DNA of 64,000 nt from Terriglobales bacterium (lineage in GTDB: Bacteria; Acidobacteriota; Terriglobia; Terriglobales; Acidobacteriaceae): assembly GCA_035764005.1 (NCBI GenBank), contig DASTZZ010000115.1, positions 62,001 to 126,000 of the forward strand. Direction: 5' to 3'. The notes beneath the pieces were generated by a model. It made no database searches, had not been told where the DNA came from, and worked only from the letters and a program-made list of their open reading frames with translations. The position numbers were made by a program, and so were the translations under genes. Numbering within the stretch: the stretch's first letter is position 1; the number at the start of each line of letters is the position of its first letter. This document shows, piece after piece, positions 1 through 10,100 of the stretch.

Positions 1-105
1 GCGCGCGTCGCCGATTTCAGGAAAGTGGTAGACATTACTCTATTCGTGTGTCGCCAAGCCTATGACGAGTGTCACACGCAAATCAAGAATTCTTCTCTTC
101 CTTCC

Positions 106-1524
106 TCACTCCGACTTTGGCGGAGACGCATTTTTGGCCGAGTACACGAACTGCCGGATCTCAGCTTTCTGCTGATCGATTTCCGCCAAATGCTGCGTTC
201 GCAATTTTTGATAAACATCGAACTGCTGCTGGGCATGTTGCTTGTCACCAGTCCGCACGTACGCTTGCCCAAGCCGGTAGTGCGCGTCGGCTAGATCGGG
301 ATTTTGCGTCAAGGCCTGCATATATTCCGGAATCGCCTCTGCGTAATGCTTCTGGTCGGAATAGAGATTGCCCAACTGGAGATGAGCTTCGGCGAATTTG
401 TTATCGAGCGCGATCGACGATTTCAGAAGCTTCGCGATCTCGCTAAGGTCTTGATCCGTTTGCTGCGCTCGCTTCCCTTTCCACAAGCTCATCGCGTAGT
501 AGTAGAGCGCTCGAGGGTTACGCGGCTGAAGCTGCGCGTAACGATGGAAGCGCTCAATCACTTCATCCGCCTGATTGGGAGAGCTGTCGTAGGCACGCGA
601 CAAGAATAAGTAGCAGCCCGGATCAGACGGATTCAGGTCAGCCGCCCGCAGCAGCGACTTCACCGCATCCTCGTAGTTCCCACGCGCGTACAAAGCCATG
701 CCCAGTCCAACCGCCAGCCGCGCCGATTTGGGATAAAGTTCGGTGGCTTTCTGGAACACTTCAACTGAGGGATCGAGCGTGCGATGCACCAGCAGTTCGC
801 TGCCCCAGTCGAAAAGATTGCTCTCGCTGGGCTCCATATGAGCGGCAGTTTCATATTCATTGGCTGCGGCAACAAACTTGCCTTCCTTCTCCTCTACTTC
901 CGCGAGCAGGTTGTGCAGCTCGGCGGTGTTCTTCCTCGCAATGAGTGAACCGATCGTCTCGCGCGCCTCATTCGTCTTGCCGATGAGCAGATATGCACGC
1001 GCGAGGTCGTATCCGTTGTCATACGAGTCAGGCTCGATCTTCTGCGCCTTCGCCAGAGATTCCGCAGCCTGTTGAAGCTTTCCGCGCTGAATATACAGTT
1101 CGCCGAGATTGTGATTGGCGTCGAAATTGTTCGGCTCCAATTCGACGGCTTTCGCGAACTGAACTTCGGCCAAATCGAGCTTCTTCCGTCGAACGAGGTT
1201 GGCAGCCAGGTTCGTTCTCGCCGCAGCTGAAGCCGGATTGAGGCTCACGGCCTTCTGCAGATGTTCCGTTGCTTTCGCGTTCTGAGATTCCGCGGAATAT
1301 ATGAGACCAAGCAGTTCATGAACATCGAAACTGTTTGGTGCCTGTGGCAGTAGTGCTTCGAGCTTTGAAGCAGCTTGAGGAAAATGACCGGCGTTGTAGT
1401 CAGCGACGGCGGACTGGAAGGATCGATCAAGATTGCGAGATTGCCCATTCGTCTGGGCAGCAAGGAGTCCGCAGGCAACGATTGCCCAAGTAGTAAAGAG
1501 GCCCAGACAGAATCGGAGAGTCAC
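106..1524 (-). CDS. Exported tetratricopeptide-repeat protein
   Basis: 472-aa protein with an N-terminal signal peptide (hydrophobic stretch about residues 4-24, ending near AAQTNGQ). The rest is about ten consecutive TPR units (roughly residues 35-450), recognisable by repeated A-x-x-x-L-G-x-x-Y and L-x-P-x patterns. TPR arrays are protein-interaction scaffolds; no catalytic motif is visible. The GTG start is supported by a GAAGG motif just upstream and by the signal peptide directly after it. It lies downstream of, and on the same strand as, the TonB-dependent receptor, separated by a strong hairpin, so it may be a partner of that receptor. The specific role is unknown. The lowly charged tail ends close to residue 472. 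Confidence 0.85.
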   Translation of the reverse strand: MTLRFCLGLFTTWAIVACGLLAAQTNGQSRNLDRSFQSAVADYNAGHFPQAASKLEALLPQAPNSFDVHELLGLIYSAESQNAKATEHLQKAVSLNPASAAARTNLAANLVRRKKLDLAEVQFAKAVELEPNNFDANHNLGELYIQRGKLQQAAESLAKAQKIEPDSYDNGYDLARAYLLIGKTNEARETIGSLIARKNTAELHNLLAEVEEKEGKFVAAANEYETAAHMEPSESNLFDWGSELLVHRTLDPSVEVFQKATELYPKSARLAVGLGMALYARGNYEDAVKSLLRAADLNPSDPGCYLFLSRAYDSSPNQADEVIERFHRYAQLQPRNPRALYYYAMSLWKGKRAQQTDQDLSEIAKLLKSSIALDNKFAEAHLQLGNLYSDQKHYAEAIPEYMQALTQNPDLADAHYRLGQAYVRTGDKQHAQQQFDVYQKLRTQHLAEIDQQKAEIRQFVYSAKNASPPKSE

Positions 1525-1596
1525 AGCCTTCGCATGCTATCACCGTATTGTGGAGCACGCGACCACATGATCGAAAAGGAAAACCGTTGTGCTACT

Positions 1597-1628
1597 GGCG
1601 GAGAGGCTTCCCCTGAAGCCTCTCCGCC
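1597..1628 (-). terminator. 14-bp perfect hairpin between receptor and TPR gene
   Basis: Inverted repeat with arms GGCGGAGAGGCTTC (1597-1610) and its exact complement (1615-1628) around a CCCT tetraloop, 8 nt beyond the receptor stop codon. On the minus strand it is followed by CAGTAGCAC and only later by TTTT, so it lacks an immediate U-tract. It could be a terminator or attenuator, or an mRNA-stabilising 3' structure that lowers expression of the downstream TPR gene. Confidence 0.6.
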
Positions 1629-1635
1629 TCTACGG

Positions 1636-4600
1636 CTAGTAATACAACTTCAAAGCAAACTGAATCTGTCGCGGGTCGTAGGGAGCATCGCGAGTCGATC
1701 CAATCGCCCCAAAGTTCGAGTTCGTGAAGTTAGTTGATCCAGGAATGGCGACCACACCGTTCCCGCCGAATCCCGGAGCGTTGAAGTTCGGGTGATTAAG
1801 GATGTTGAACATCTCCGCCCGGAACTGCAGGTGAAAGCGCTCCTTAATCGGGAATTCCTTGAACATTGAGAAATCGAGGCGATGGAATCCCGGCCCCTCA
1901 AGTTCGTTGATTCCGCCCAACGCAGCATTCCCGGTAAGCGGGACGCATCCGGCGGGCTGATTTGGAATGGGAGCGCCTCCGGCTCCCAAAACGCACGGCT
2001 GCGTGAATGCCTTGGGGTTGAAGAATTGAGTAACGTTATGTGGGCCAGCATAAGGATCCTGCCCAGGAATCTTCAAAGATTGGCAGCCCACCCCAGCAGC
2101 CACACCGGTGGGACAACCAATTGTGACCGGCTGTCCACCCTGTAGTGTGGCCGACCAGACAATACTCCAGCCTCCAAGCATGCCATTGGTCGCGGCGCTG
2201 GATGAGTTCATATAGCGTTTGCCGTTGCCGAATGGAAGTTGGTACGTGCCGCTGAAATGAAAGACGTTACGAATATCGAACGGAGCCAAGGCGTAATCTG
2301 CCTTGATTCCCATTCCGGGAACGCCCGGAGCCCGGTAGCCAGAAACGCTGCCGCCGTTGAGCAAGTCACGGGCGTCACTGCGCACTTGCGACCACGTGTA
2401 GGTTGCGAGGAAGTTCAGGCCTCCTGAAAATCGCTTTTCAGCTTTGGTCTGCAGCCCGTGATACGCGCTCGCTCCCTCGGTAATCGCATAGCTAGATCCA
2501 CGAGCAAAGTCAGGGAATGGAATGAACTGATTCGCGTTCGCCGACGCGGGCAAGATCTGCGTGACGATGTTCGATCCGGGGAACACCTCCAAGTGGCGCG
2601 CCAGGGACGTCACGTAACCAGCCTGTACGGCGAAGGTGGGCGTAACCTCATATTCCAAGGTTAGATTGCCCCCCATGGAGTAGGGCGTTGCATAGTTGAA
2701 CTGAATGCCGCGCAGGTTCAGTCCGTTCGCATTCACTAGCAGCGGATTCAGCGGGGTACAGGAGAATCCAGTCTCGAATGTCGCAGTGCCACCGGGACCA
2801 GCAGTGCTGCAGCCGGAAAACACTGGCGCATTCCCCGCGCTATTCAGGATCGGATTCGCATCGTTCGGGCTGTTAAACGTGAAATTAAATTGGAAAGGAT
2901 AGTTCTCTCCGAGATTTGGCGAAAATCCGCGATTCTCGAACCCGTTGTAGAAGATGCCGAATCCCGCCCTTGCTACCAGCTTCGGGGTGACTTGATAGGC
3001 GAAACCGACCCGCGGAGCGAAATTGTTCTTTTGCGAGTTTCCGAGACCCTGCCCATAAGCATTTGTGATTGCGAGCTTGATCCCATCCTTGGTTAAGAGA
3101 TCAGTGAAGCAAGTTGCGCAACCCGAAGACAAGTTATTGGCGTTGGGCCCAACTGGGATTATGTACATCGGTCCTCCAGTTGGAGGGCCACCGGGCACAA
3201 AGTTCGCCTGGTTTTCATGATGCTCGCCGACCAACCCGAAGAAGTCATAACGGAGACCGAGATTCACAGTCAGCTTTGACGTAGCTTTCCAGTCATCCTG
3301 GAGATAGCCTCCGTAATACTCCTTACCGTTATCAGTCAGCGAGATGTTCGAAATTTGGACGGTCGTCGCACCGCCCACGAAGTTGATTCCACCGGGTACC
3401 GTGGATGCAGTTGGACTTAGCAGGAATGCCGCGCGCCCGGTATTGCCACCCCCAACGTTGGGGATATCAGTGTAGTTGCCGTTGTAATCGAACTCGCCAT
3501 GCGACCAGGGTGGCTGGAGAGTCGAGAACTTTACGTGCTGGAACTCGAATCCCATTTTGAAAGTGTGCTTGCCGTAGATCTTCGTCAGATCGTCAGTCGC
3601 CTGGAATGTGGAAGTCACCTCATCGGAAGGCAAGAATGCATTGCTTCCCAAGGTCTGAAGGCCGTTAATGCCGAAAGCCGGAAGACCACCATTGTTGTTT
3701 TGTTGAGGAATTCCCTGGATTCCATATTGAGCCGGGATGTTGCTCAGATCAGTCGCAACCGGACCCGCGCGGGTAGTGTGCAGATAGTTGAGGCCTGCTC
3801 GAGCAACGTTGACCAGAGTTGATGAGAAAACGTGCGTCTCCGCTAGAGCAGCCTGCTCAGCAAGAGCGGTTTGATTGCCTTGGAAAAATCCACCACCATC
3901 GGCTATTCCGCCAAAGATGCTTGGGATGAAGATGGGATCATCGACGAGGCTAAACCGGAAGAACGTCTGATCTTTTGCGCTGAAGTTGACATCCATTCTC
4001 GAGTCAAATGCATTCCGATGCTCATTCAGCTTTGGCGAATTAGTGAAATTCTGGAAAAGGCTCGAGCCCGTCGGCTGAGGATAAAGACTCAGCAGCTTAA
4101 TGGCATTGGGATCCAAGCGACCCGCGGGCAGTACATTGAGGCCACAAGTAGCAAGGGTAAAGGTAGTTGTGCTCGCGGGACAGCTCCCAAACGGATCACG
4201 AACAAAGCCTGTCGCTGTAGCGACAATGCCCGAGACAGGATCCGCTACGCCTTTCGTGACCGCCCTTGTTGTTGCAGGATCCAGAATCGTACCTAGTGGA
4301 ATTGATCTTCCCAGCGCATCGGTGCGAGCATTGCCGGACTGACCAGTGATCAGATCAGTAAAGTTCGTGAAGTTGCTATTCCGTTCAGCTAGTGTCGGGA
4401 CTGAGCCACTCAGAATGGTGCCTTGAATTCTCCGCGTACCTTCATAGTCGGCAAAGAAGAAAACCTTATCCCGACCGTTGAATAATTTGGGAATCACAAC
4501 AGGTCCGCCAACAGAGAATCCAAATTGATTCTGCCGGAGTTCGCCTTTGTGGGTGGTGCAGGCTCCGTTATTGCAAGTCCGCTCGAAATAATCAGCAGCA

Positions 4601-5412
4601 TCAAATTTGTCGTTACGCAGGAACTCCCAGATTGTTCCATGCACGCTGTTGGTTCCTGACTTAATGGTGGCATTCAGAACCGCGGCGCCCGAGCGTCCAT
4701 ACTCCGCGCTGAAATCGGAAGTCTGGACTTTGAACTCTTGAATCGCGTCTGGAGGAGGCAGCACGACGTAGTTCGTTCCATTCAGGAAATCGACGGTATC
4801 AGAGTTATTGTCGATACCATCGAGCAAATAGTTGTTCTGCGCTGGACGCAGACCGTTAGCCGAAAAGGCTCCACTGGCGGCATTGCCGCGCGTGTCGGCC
4901 TGCGGAGTGTTTACGCCGGCGGCGAGCTGGGCCAGGAAGGTAAAGTTTCGTCCATTCAACGGCAGACTGTCGACATTCTGGCGATCGATAACCTGACCAA
5001 CCGATGCGCTCTGGGTCTCCAGCACCGGCGCGCTGCCAGTGACTTCGACTACTTCGGTCACATTGCCCGGCTTAAGCGCGAAGTTCGCCTGTACATGGGA
5101 ACTAACGTCCACGACGATGTTGCGCTGGCTGGAGGTTTGGAACCCAGGCGCGGATACGTCGATCTTGTAGTTCCCTACCCTGACAGGCGTAAACGTGTAG
5201 GTACCGTCCGATCCGCTGGTGGTCGAGAGCGTGGCGTTGGTGCCGAGGTTGGTAAGAGTGGCCTTGGCGCCTGAAACCACCGCGCCGGAGGGATCGGTCA
5301 CCGTTCCCGAAATGGTACCGGTGTCCACTTGAGCTTGAACCGAGATCAAGCCGAAAGAAACGAAAGCGACGAGCAACAACGAACGGACCCAGGAAACGGC
5401 TCCAGGCTTCAT
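1636..5412 (-). CDS. TonB-dependent receptor with carboxypeptidase-regulatory-like domain (Oar-like)
   Basis: 1258-aa outer-membrane receptor of the large acidobacterial type. After a signal peptide (MKPGAVSWVRSLLLVAFVSF, ending near VQAQ) comes a carboxypeptidase-regulatory-like beta-sandwich (about residues 28-115, beginning GTISGTVTDPSGAVVSGAK). Next is a plug domain with LPLNGRNF (about 150-165), then a long beta-barrel ending in an aromatic C-terminus (ALKLYY), as expected for BAM-dependent outer-membrane insertion. The start was set at the internal ATG because GAGGAGG precedes it and the signal peptide follows; an upstream in-frame start would place charged residues ahead of it. Such receptors import carbohydrates or other large ligands; the substrate cannot be told from sequence. 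The divergent LacI-type gene suggests regulation by a sugar-related ligand. Confidence 0.93.
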   Translation of the reverse strand: MKPGAVSWVRSLLLVAFVSFGLISVQAQVDTGTISGTVTDPSGAVVSGAKATLTNLGTNATLSTTSGSDGTYTFTPVRVGNYKIDVSAPGFQTSSQRNIVVDVSSHVQANFALKPGNVTEVVEVTGSAPVLETQSASVGQVIDRQNVDSLPLNGRNFTFLAQLAAGVNTPQADTRGNAASGAFSANGLRPAQNNYLLDGIDNNSDTVDFLNGTNYVVLPPPDAIQEFKVQTSDFSAEYGRSGAAVLNATIKSGTNSVHGTIWEFLRNDKFDAADYFERTCNNGACTTHKGELRQNQFGFSVGGPVVIPKLFNGRDKVFFFADYEGTRRIQGTILSGSVPTLAERNSNFTNFTDLITGQSGNARTDALGRSIPLGTILDPATTRAVTKGVADPVSGIVATATGFVRDPFGSCPASTTTFTLATCGLNVLPAGRLDPNAIKLLSLYPQPTGSSLFQNFTNSPKLNEHRNAFDSRMDVNFSAKDQTFFRFSLVDDPIFIPSIFGGIADGGGFFQGNQTALAEQAALAETHVFSSTLVNVARAGLNYLHTTRAGPVATDLSNIPAQYGIQGIPQQNNNGGLPAFGINGLQTLGSNAFLPSDEVTSTFQATDDLTKIYGKHTFKMGFEFQHVKFSTLQPPWSHGEFDYNGNYTDIPNVGGGNTGRAAFLLSPTASTVPGGINFVGGATTVQISNISLTDNGKEYYGGYLQDDWKATSKLTVNLGLRYDFFGLVGEHHENQANFVPGGPPTGGPMYIIPVGPNANNLSSGCATCFTDLLTKDGIKLAITNAYGQGLGNSQKNNFAPRVGFAYQVTPKLVARAGFGIFYNGFENRGFSPNLGENYPFQFNFTFNSPNDANPILNSAGNAPVFSGCSTAGPGGTATFETGFSCTPLNPLLVNANGLNLRGIQFNYATPYSMGGNLTLEYEVTPTFAVQAGYVTSLARHLEVFPGSNIVTQILPASANANQFIPFPDFARGSSYAITEGASAYHGLQTKAEKRFSGGLNFLATYTWSQVRSDARDLLNGGSVSGYRAPGVPGMGIKADYALAPFDIRNVFHFSGTYQLPFGNGKRYMNSSSAATNGMLGGWSIVWSATLQGGQPVTIGCPTGVAAGVGCQSLKIPGQDPYAGPHNVTQFFNPKAFTQPCVLGAGGAPIPNQPAGCVPLTGNAALGGINELEGPGFHRLDFSMFKEFPIKERFHLQFRAEMFNILNHPNFNAPGFGGNGVVAIPGSTNFTNSNFGAIGSTRDAPYDPRQIQFALKLYY

Positions 5413-5617
5413 GACCTTGCCCTCCTCGGTTCTTCCGGATTCCTGGCCGAAAGACCGCGTCTGCTGTTTGCACAACCCTATGGATGACAGAGTTCTTGAC
5501 TGCGGCACAGACGAAACGTCAGACAGGCTCGACCTAGTCCGAGAGTCGGCAAGTAGCGGCGCTCGGGGACCAGCGCGAGGAGTCTGCTTACTTGGGGCCC
5601 AACTGCTTAAGACAACC

Positions 5618-5638
5618 GCCGTTTTCTTTCGAAACGGC
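5618..5638. promoter_or_regulatory. Perfect 7-bp inverted repeat, candidate operator
   Basis: GCCGTTT (5618-5624) and AAACGGC (5632-5638) form a perfect interrupted palindrome with a 7-nt centre. It lies upstream of the receptor gene and ahead of the divergent LacI-family gene, a typical position for an operator. Which protein binds it is not shown by sequence. Confidence 0.4.
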
Positions 5639-5647
5639 TAAAACAAC

Positions 5648-5659
5648 TTAAACGCTTAA
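5648..5659. promoter_or_regulatory. LacI-type operator candidate with central CG
   Basis: TTAAACGCTTAA is a palindrome with one mismatch around a central CG, the usual architecture of LacI/GalR-family operators. It sits between the receptor and the LacI-family gene. A related 9/12 match, CCAAACGATTAA, occurs at 16815-16826 in the acid-sugar divergent promoter region. Confidence 0.5.
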
Positions 5660-5698
5660 CCTGCGTTGGTGTCTTGGGATATCACGTTGATTTGAACA

Positions 5699-5727
5699 TT
5701 GTCAAGATTTTTTTGATCGTCTATACT
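5699..5727 (+). promoter_or_regulatory. Sigma-70-type promoter of the LacI-family gene
   Basis: TTGTCA (5699-5704), a 17-nt spacer and TATACT (5722-5727): each hexamer matches 5 of 6 consensus positions. The predicted transcript start is near 5734, about 38 nt ahead of the TTG start codon of the regulator. Confidence 0.65.
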
Positions 5728-5771
5728 CCGCCGCATCTCTGCTGGGCCCAATTGATACAACGGGAAATCGC

Positions 5772-6848
5772 TTGCCAACCCCGCCGAACAATCGCGCGAA
5801 GAGCCTCACCATTCTCGACGTTGCAAAAGCTGCGGGCGTCTCGACTGCAACTGTTTCGAACGTGCTGAACAAGACCGGCAAGGTCGGCGAGAAGACGCAG
5901 AGGCTCGTTCTCTCTACGGTGAAATTGTTGGGATATGTTCCCGACGCGCATGCGCGCAGACTTGCATCTGGCGCGGGGAAAACGTTTGGCATCATCGTTT
6001 CCGATATCGAAAACCCGTTCTTCCCGGAAGTGATCAAGAGCTTTGAAACACGCGCGCGGCAACTCGGATACGAAGCGATCCTGAGCGATACAAATTACGA
6101 TCCGCGACGCACGCGTGAAGCCGCCGAGCGCATGATGGAACACAAGGTCCGCGGTGTCGCCGTGATGACTTCCGAGATTAGCTTGAAGTTGATTCACGAA
6201 CTGGCGCGCCGGCGAATCGCGGTTACGTTTCTCGATCTCGCTCCCGTGCGCGAGTACGTGAGCAAACTGAAGATCGATTACGTAGCCGGCATTCAGCAGA
6301 TAGTGCAATACCTCTACGGACTTGGACATCGCCGGATTGCATTTATTGCCGGCCGACCTGGTTTGAAATCGAATGTGGTGCGCCTGAAGGCCTATGAGAA
6401 ATCGATGCGAGCGGTAGGACTCGAGCCAGGACCAATCCTGCGCGGTGATCTCCGTTTCGAAGGTGGATTAGCCGCAGGCCATGCCGTTGCAAAACTCAAT
6501 CCGCGACCCACGGCAGTAATGGCAATCAATGATCTCACTGCGGTCGGCGTGATCAAGGGACTGTTCCAAGCAGGAGTTCGCGTACCCGACGAAATTTCCA
6601 TAACCGGTTTCGATAAGACGCGGTTGGCCGAATACAGCAACCCCACCATTACCACGGTTGATGTCCATCGCGAGATGCTCGGCAAGATCGCTGCCGATGC
6701 CCTGCACGAACTTTCGGTGTCGTCAAATCCACAGGGTAAGGAGTATCTAATTGGGGCGGAGCTGATCGTCGGCGAGTCGTCTGGGCCAGCGCCGGTTGAA
6801 GAGCGCTCACCAATGCACGCCGCTTTCGTACCGATTCCGCCAATCTAA
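5772..6848 (+). CDS. LacI-family transcriptional regulator
   Basis: 358-aa regulator. The N-terminal LacI helix-turn-helix with hinge is at about residues 12-60 (ILDVAKAAGVSTATVSNVLN followed by ARRLASG). The periplasmic-binding-protein-like sensor domain spans about residues 68-335 (FGIIVSDIENPFFPEV; AVMAINDLTAVGVI; PDEISITGFDKTRLAEYSNP). The start is TTG; it places the HTH at the usual distance from the N-terminus. It is transcribed away from the TonB-dependent receptor. The ligand is probably a sugar or sugar acid, inferred from the family and from the catabolic genes 10 kb downstream, not from residues. Confidence 0.93.
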   Translation: MPTPPNNRAKSLTILDVAKAAGVSTATVSNVLNKTGKVGEKTQRLVLSTVKLLGYVPDAHARRLASGAGKTFGIIVSDIENPFFPEVIKSFETRARQLGYEAILSDTNYDPRRTREAAERMMEHKVRGVAVMTSEISLKLIHELARRRIAVTFLDLAPVREYVSKLKIDYVAGIQQIVQYLYGLGHRRIAFIAGRPGLKSNVVRLKAYEKSMRAVGLEPGPILRGDLRFEGGLAAGHAVAKLNPRPTAVMAINDLTAVGVIKGLFQAGVRVPDEISITGFDKTRLAEYSNPTITTVDVHREMLGKIAADALHELSVSSNPQGKEYLIGAELIVGESSGPAPVEERSPMHAAFVPIPPI

Positions 6849-6850
6849 CG

Positions 6851-7055
6851 TGGAGCCGGGCGCCCTCGCCCGGGTTTTGCTGTTGCGTTCTGTCATTCCA
6901 AAGCACGGCTGTCAATGTGAGGAATGCCTACGGATTTACAGAATCCCACGTGTATGAATGCGCCATGGATTCTCCGCTTCTGCTCATGCGAAAAGCACGC
7001 CTGAGGCCACGGCGGGATGGGAAAGCAACACCCGGGCGATGGCGCCCGGCCCCAC
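6851..7055. repeat. Element bounded by inverted copies of a GC-rich palindrome
   Basis: The GC-rich palindrome at 6853-6880 recurs in inverted orientation at 7029-7052; both share CCGGGCGCC and CGCCCGGG blocks. A third copy with the same core is at 32669-32696. The interior also holds a degenerate half (6891-6931, TGTCATTCC ... GAGGAATGCC) of the TGTCATTCC repeat family described at 27481 and 60034. No coding sequence is convincing here. Confidence 0.55.
6856..6878 (+). terminator. Hairpin plus T-run downstream of the LacI-family gene
   Basis: CCGGGCG (6856-6862), loop CCCT and CGCCCGG (6867-6873) are followed by GTTTT. It lies 8 nt after the regulator stop codon. The same palindrome recurs as a repeat family, so this terminator may be part of a dispersed element. 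Confidence 0.55.
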
Positions 7056-7126
7056 GTCGTTGGTGTTTCGCTTTCAAGCGCGCAAATGCTAGCATCCGAG
7101 CACACCACCCCGGGCGCAATTGAGGA

Positions 7127-10100
7127 ATGTCGGCTTCTCACAAATCAATCACAATTTCCCGCCGAACATTGCTCAAACAGTTACGCTGGGCGCCAGTGCT
7201 CTTTCTGCCTGGAAGGCTTGCCGGCCTTCCCTTTCGTTCGACAGACCGAAATCGAATAGGCTCAGATTGCGAGTTTCACGACCGTCATTTAATTCCGCAC
7301 TACGCAACCAAGCCTCCCATTGAAGATATGTTCGTTCAACTCCTGCCCGGAGCCGATGAATTCTTCAGCGAGAAATATGCTGCGGAACTCGAAGCAGTAC
7401 TAGCGGAGTGGTCGCGCGAACTGAAGGCGGGCGGATCTTCTTCCATTTTGGGAAAACACTTTGGTTCGCGGGTGGAAGCGATTTCCTTTTCTCCAGTTCG
7501 CGACAGCGTGGTTCGCTCGCTGTATGAAATGGAAGTGCGGCGGCGGCAGTTCGGGAGTGCGCAAGACGTCAAAGCCGAGGCTGTAATTCGCAATTTCGAT
7601 TTGTTTTTTAAGGCCTTTAATCAGATCGAGGTTGCTGAGTTTCATCTCCTCTCCCTGCATGAAAGCTCTCCATCTCAATTCGAAACGCGAATTCGATATG
7701 AAATTGCCGGTCAGCAGGCGCAGGGCGCTTGCGAGCAGCGAATCGGACATTGGCGGATGCAGTGGTCGCGTGCCGGCGAAGGTCAATGGCGAATCCTGAA
7801 ATGGGAAGCCGAGGAAGAGAGTGCCGCTCGCGTTCGCGCTCCGCTCTTCGCAGACATCACGGACAAAGCGCTCGGTGCAAACGACTCCTATAAACATCAA
7901 CTCCTGCACGGAAACGACTACTGGCGCACCGTTCTCGATGGTGCTTGCGGAATCGACGTCTATGGAAACAACGGCATTGCCGTGGGCGATTTCGATGGGG
8001 ATGGATTCGATGATCTCTATATCTGCCAGCCCGCAGGCTTACCCAATCGTCTCTATCGCAACCGGGGCGATGGCACGTTTGAAGATGCAACTGAAAGTTC
8101 TGGACTAGGCGTTCTCGACAATACCTCCTGCGCGCTCTTTGCTGATTTTGAAAACAAAGGAGTCCAGGATCTGCTCGTAGTTTGTGGAAGTGGTCCCCTG
8201 CTCCTTCTGAACGACGGCAAAGGCAAGTACTCGCTCAAGCCTGACGCATTCAAGTTTCAACGGCCTCCGGAAGGCACCTTCACCCACGCCGCTCTTGCTG
8301 ACTACGACCACGACGGCCGCCTCGAAATCTATTTTTGCCTCTACAACTACTATTTAGGCCTCGATCAGTATCACTATCCAGCTCCGTATTTCGATGCCCG
8401 AAATGGGCCTCCTAATTTCCTCATGCACAACGAGGGCAATGGCACCTTCATTGACCGCACCGACGCTGCTGGTTTGAATGTCGAAAATGATCGCTACAGC
8501 TTTGCCTGTGCGTGGGGCGACATGAACGGAAATGGCTGGCCGGATCTGTACGTCGCCAACGACTTCGGCCGCAGCAATCTGTATCGCAATAACGGCGATG
8601 GAACCTTCACCGCCATTTCCTCGGACGCTCACGCCAACGATGCTGGCGCAGGCATGAGTGCGTGCTGGTTCGACTACGACAATGATGGTAAGCAGGACAT
8701 CTATGTCGCAAATATGTGGTCGGCGGCAGGAATGCGCATTTCCGAGGAGCAGGTTTTTCATCAGAACGATTCAGAAGAAGTACGCGCCGACTATCGACGG
8801 CATGCTCGCGGCAATTCTTTGTACAGGAATGTCGGAACTAACAAATTTGAAAATGCCGCTGCAACTGCAAATGCCGCCGTAGGCCGCTGGGCCTGGTCGT
8901 CGGACGCATGGGACTTCGACCATGACGGCTATTCAGATCTCTACATTGCCAACGGTTACATTTCGGGCTTCGACGCGCAAGATGCCTCGAGTTTTTTCTG
9001 GAGACATGTCGTCGCCAGGTCGCCCGCTTCGGCGACTCCGAGTTCCCCTTATGAACTAGGTTGGAACGCAATCAATGAACTCATCCGCTCGGATCGTTCG
9101 TGGAATGGGCCGGAACGAAATGTCTTTTATCTGAATAATCGCGACGGCAGCTTCTCCGATATCTCTGCGGCCGCGGGCCTCGATTTTGCCGACGACGCCC
9201 GATCATTTGCCTTACTCGATCTCGATCACGACGGCCGGCCTGAAGTCGTAATCAAGAACCGCAACGCGCCGCAGGTGCGTGTGCTGCGAAATGTAATGAC
9301 TGAGCTTGGGCACTCGATCAGCTTTCGCCTGCGCGGCACAAAGAGCAATCGCGATGCGGTCGGCGCTGCAGTAACGATCGAGGCTCCGCATCGGCAGACG
9401 AAATACGTGCAAGCCGGTTCGGGATTTTTGTCGCAACACACCAAGGAGCTTTTCTTTGGTTTGGGAGATTCCTCCGCACCGATTCGAGCCGTTGTTCACT
9501 GGCCCAGCGGACTCACGCAGACCTTTGCCGATCTGCCTATAAATTCCCGAATTGAGATCGAGGAGGGATCCGACAGGTTCGCTGCCAAGCCGTTTGCTGC
9601 CCAAGCCCGTTTCGGTCCGGAGGCTGCCCGGGATAACAGCGACCCGCTGCCGGATTCCGTAGAGACTTGGCTGATTCAGCCGTTAAAGGCTCCAGATTTT
9701 GGGCTCCCAGATCTGAACGGCAAATCCTGGCAGCTTGCATCGCTTCGTGGCTCTTGGGTGTTGCTGCATTTTTGGACGAAATCGTCCAGCGCGTGCAGCA
9801 AACATCTTCAGTTGCTAGAGCAGCACAGGGCGGACCTAAGCAGCGTTGGTCTGAAGGTCGCGTCCGTTAACGTTGACGATGCGCAGGATCAAAGCTCTAT
9901 TAAGACGTTTGCTGCGACAACTGGCCTCCTCTCGTTTCCCATCCTGCTCGCGAGTCCGGAGATCGCGGGAATTTACAACGTGACCTTCCGCTACCTTTTC
10001 GATCGCCATCGCGATCTGCCGATTCCTTCAGCGTTTCTCGTCGATCCGGCAGGAATGATCGTGAAAGTTTTTCAGGGCGACGTGAATCCCGACCAGCTGG

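Larger units (their letters stand above)
5413..5771. other. Divergent regulatory region between receptor and LacI regulator
   Basis: 359-bp non-coding interval between two divergently oriented genes. The receptor-proximal half (5413-5600) shows only the GAGGAGG ribosome-binding site. The distal half carries two operator-like palindromes and a near-consensus promoter facing the regulator, listed separately. No small ORF with a ribosome-binding site was seen. Confidence 0.6.
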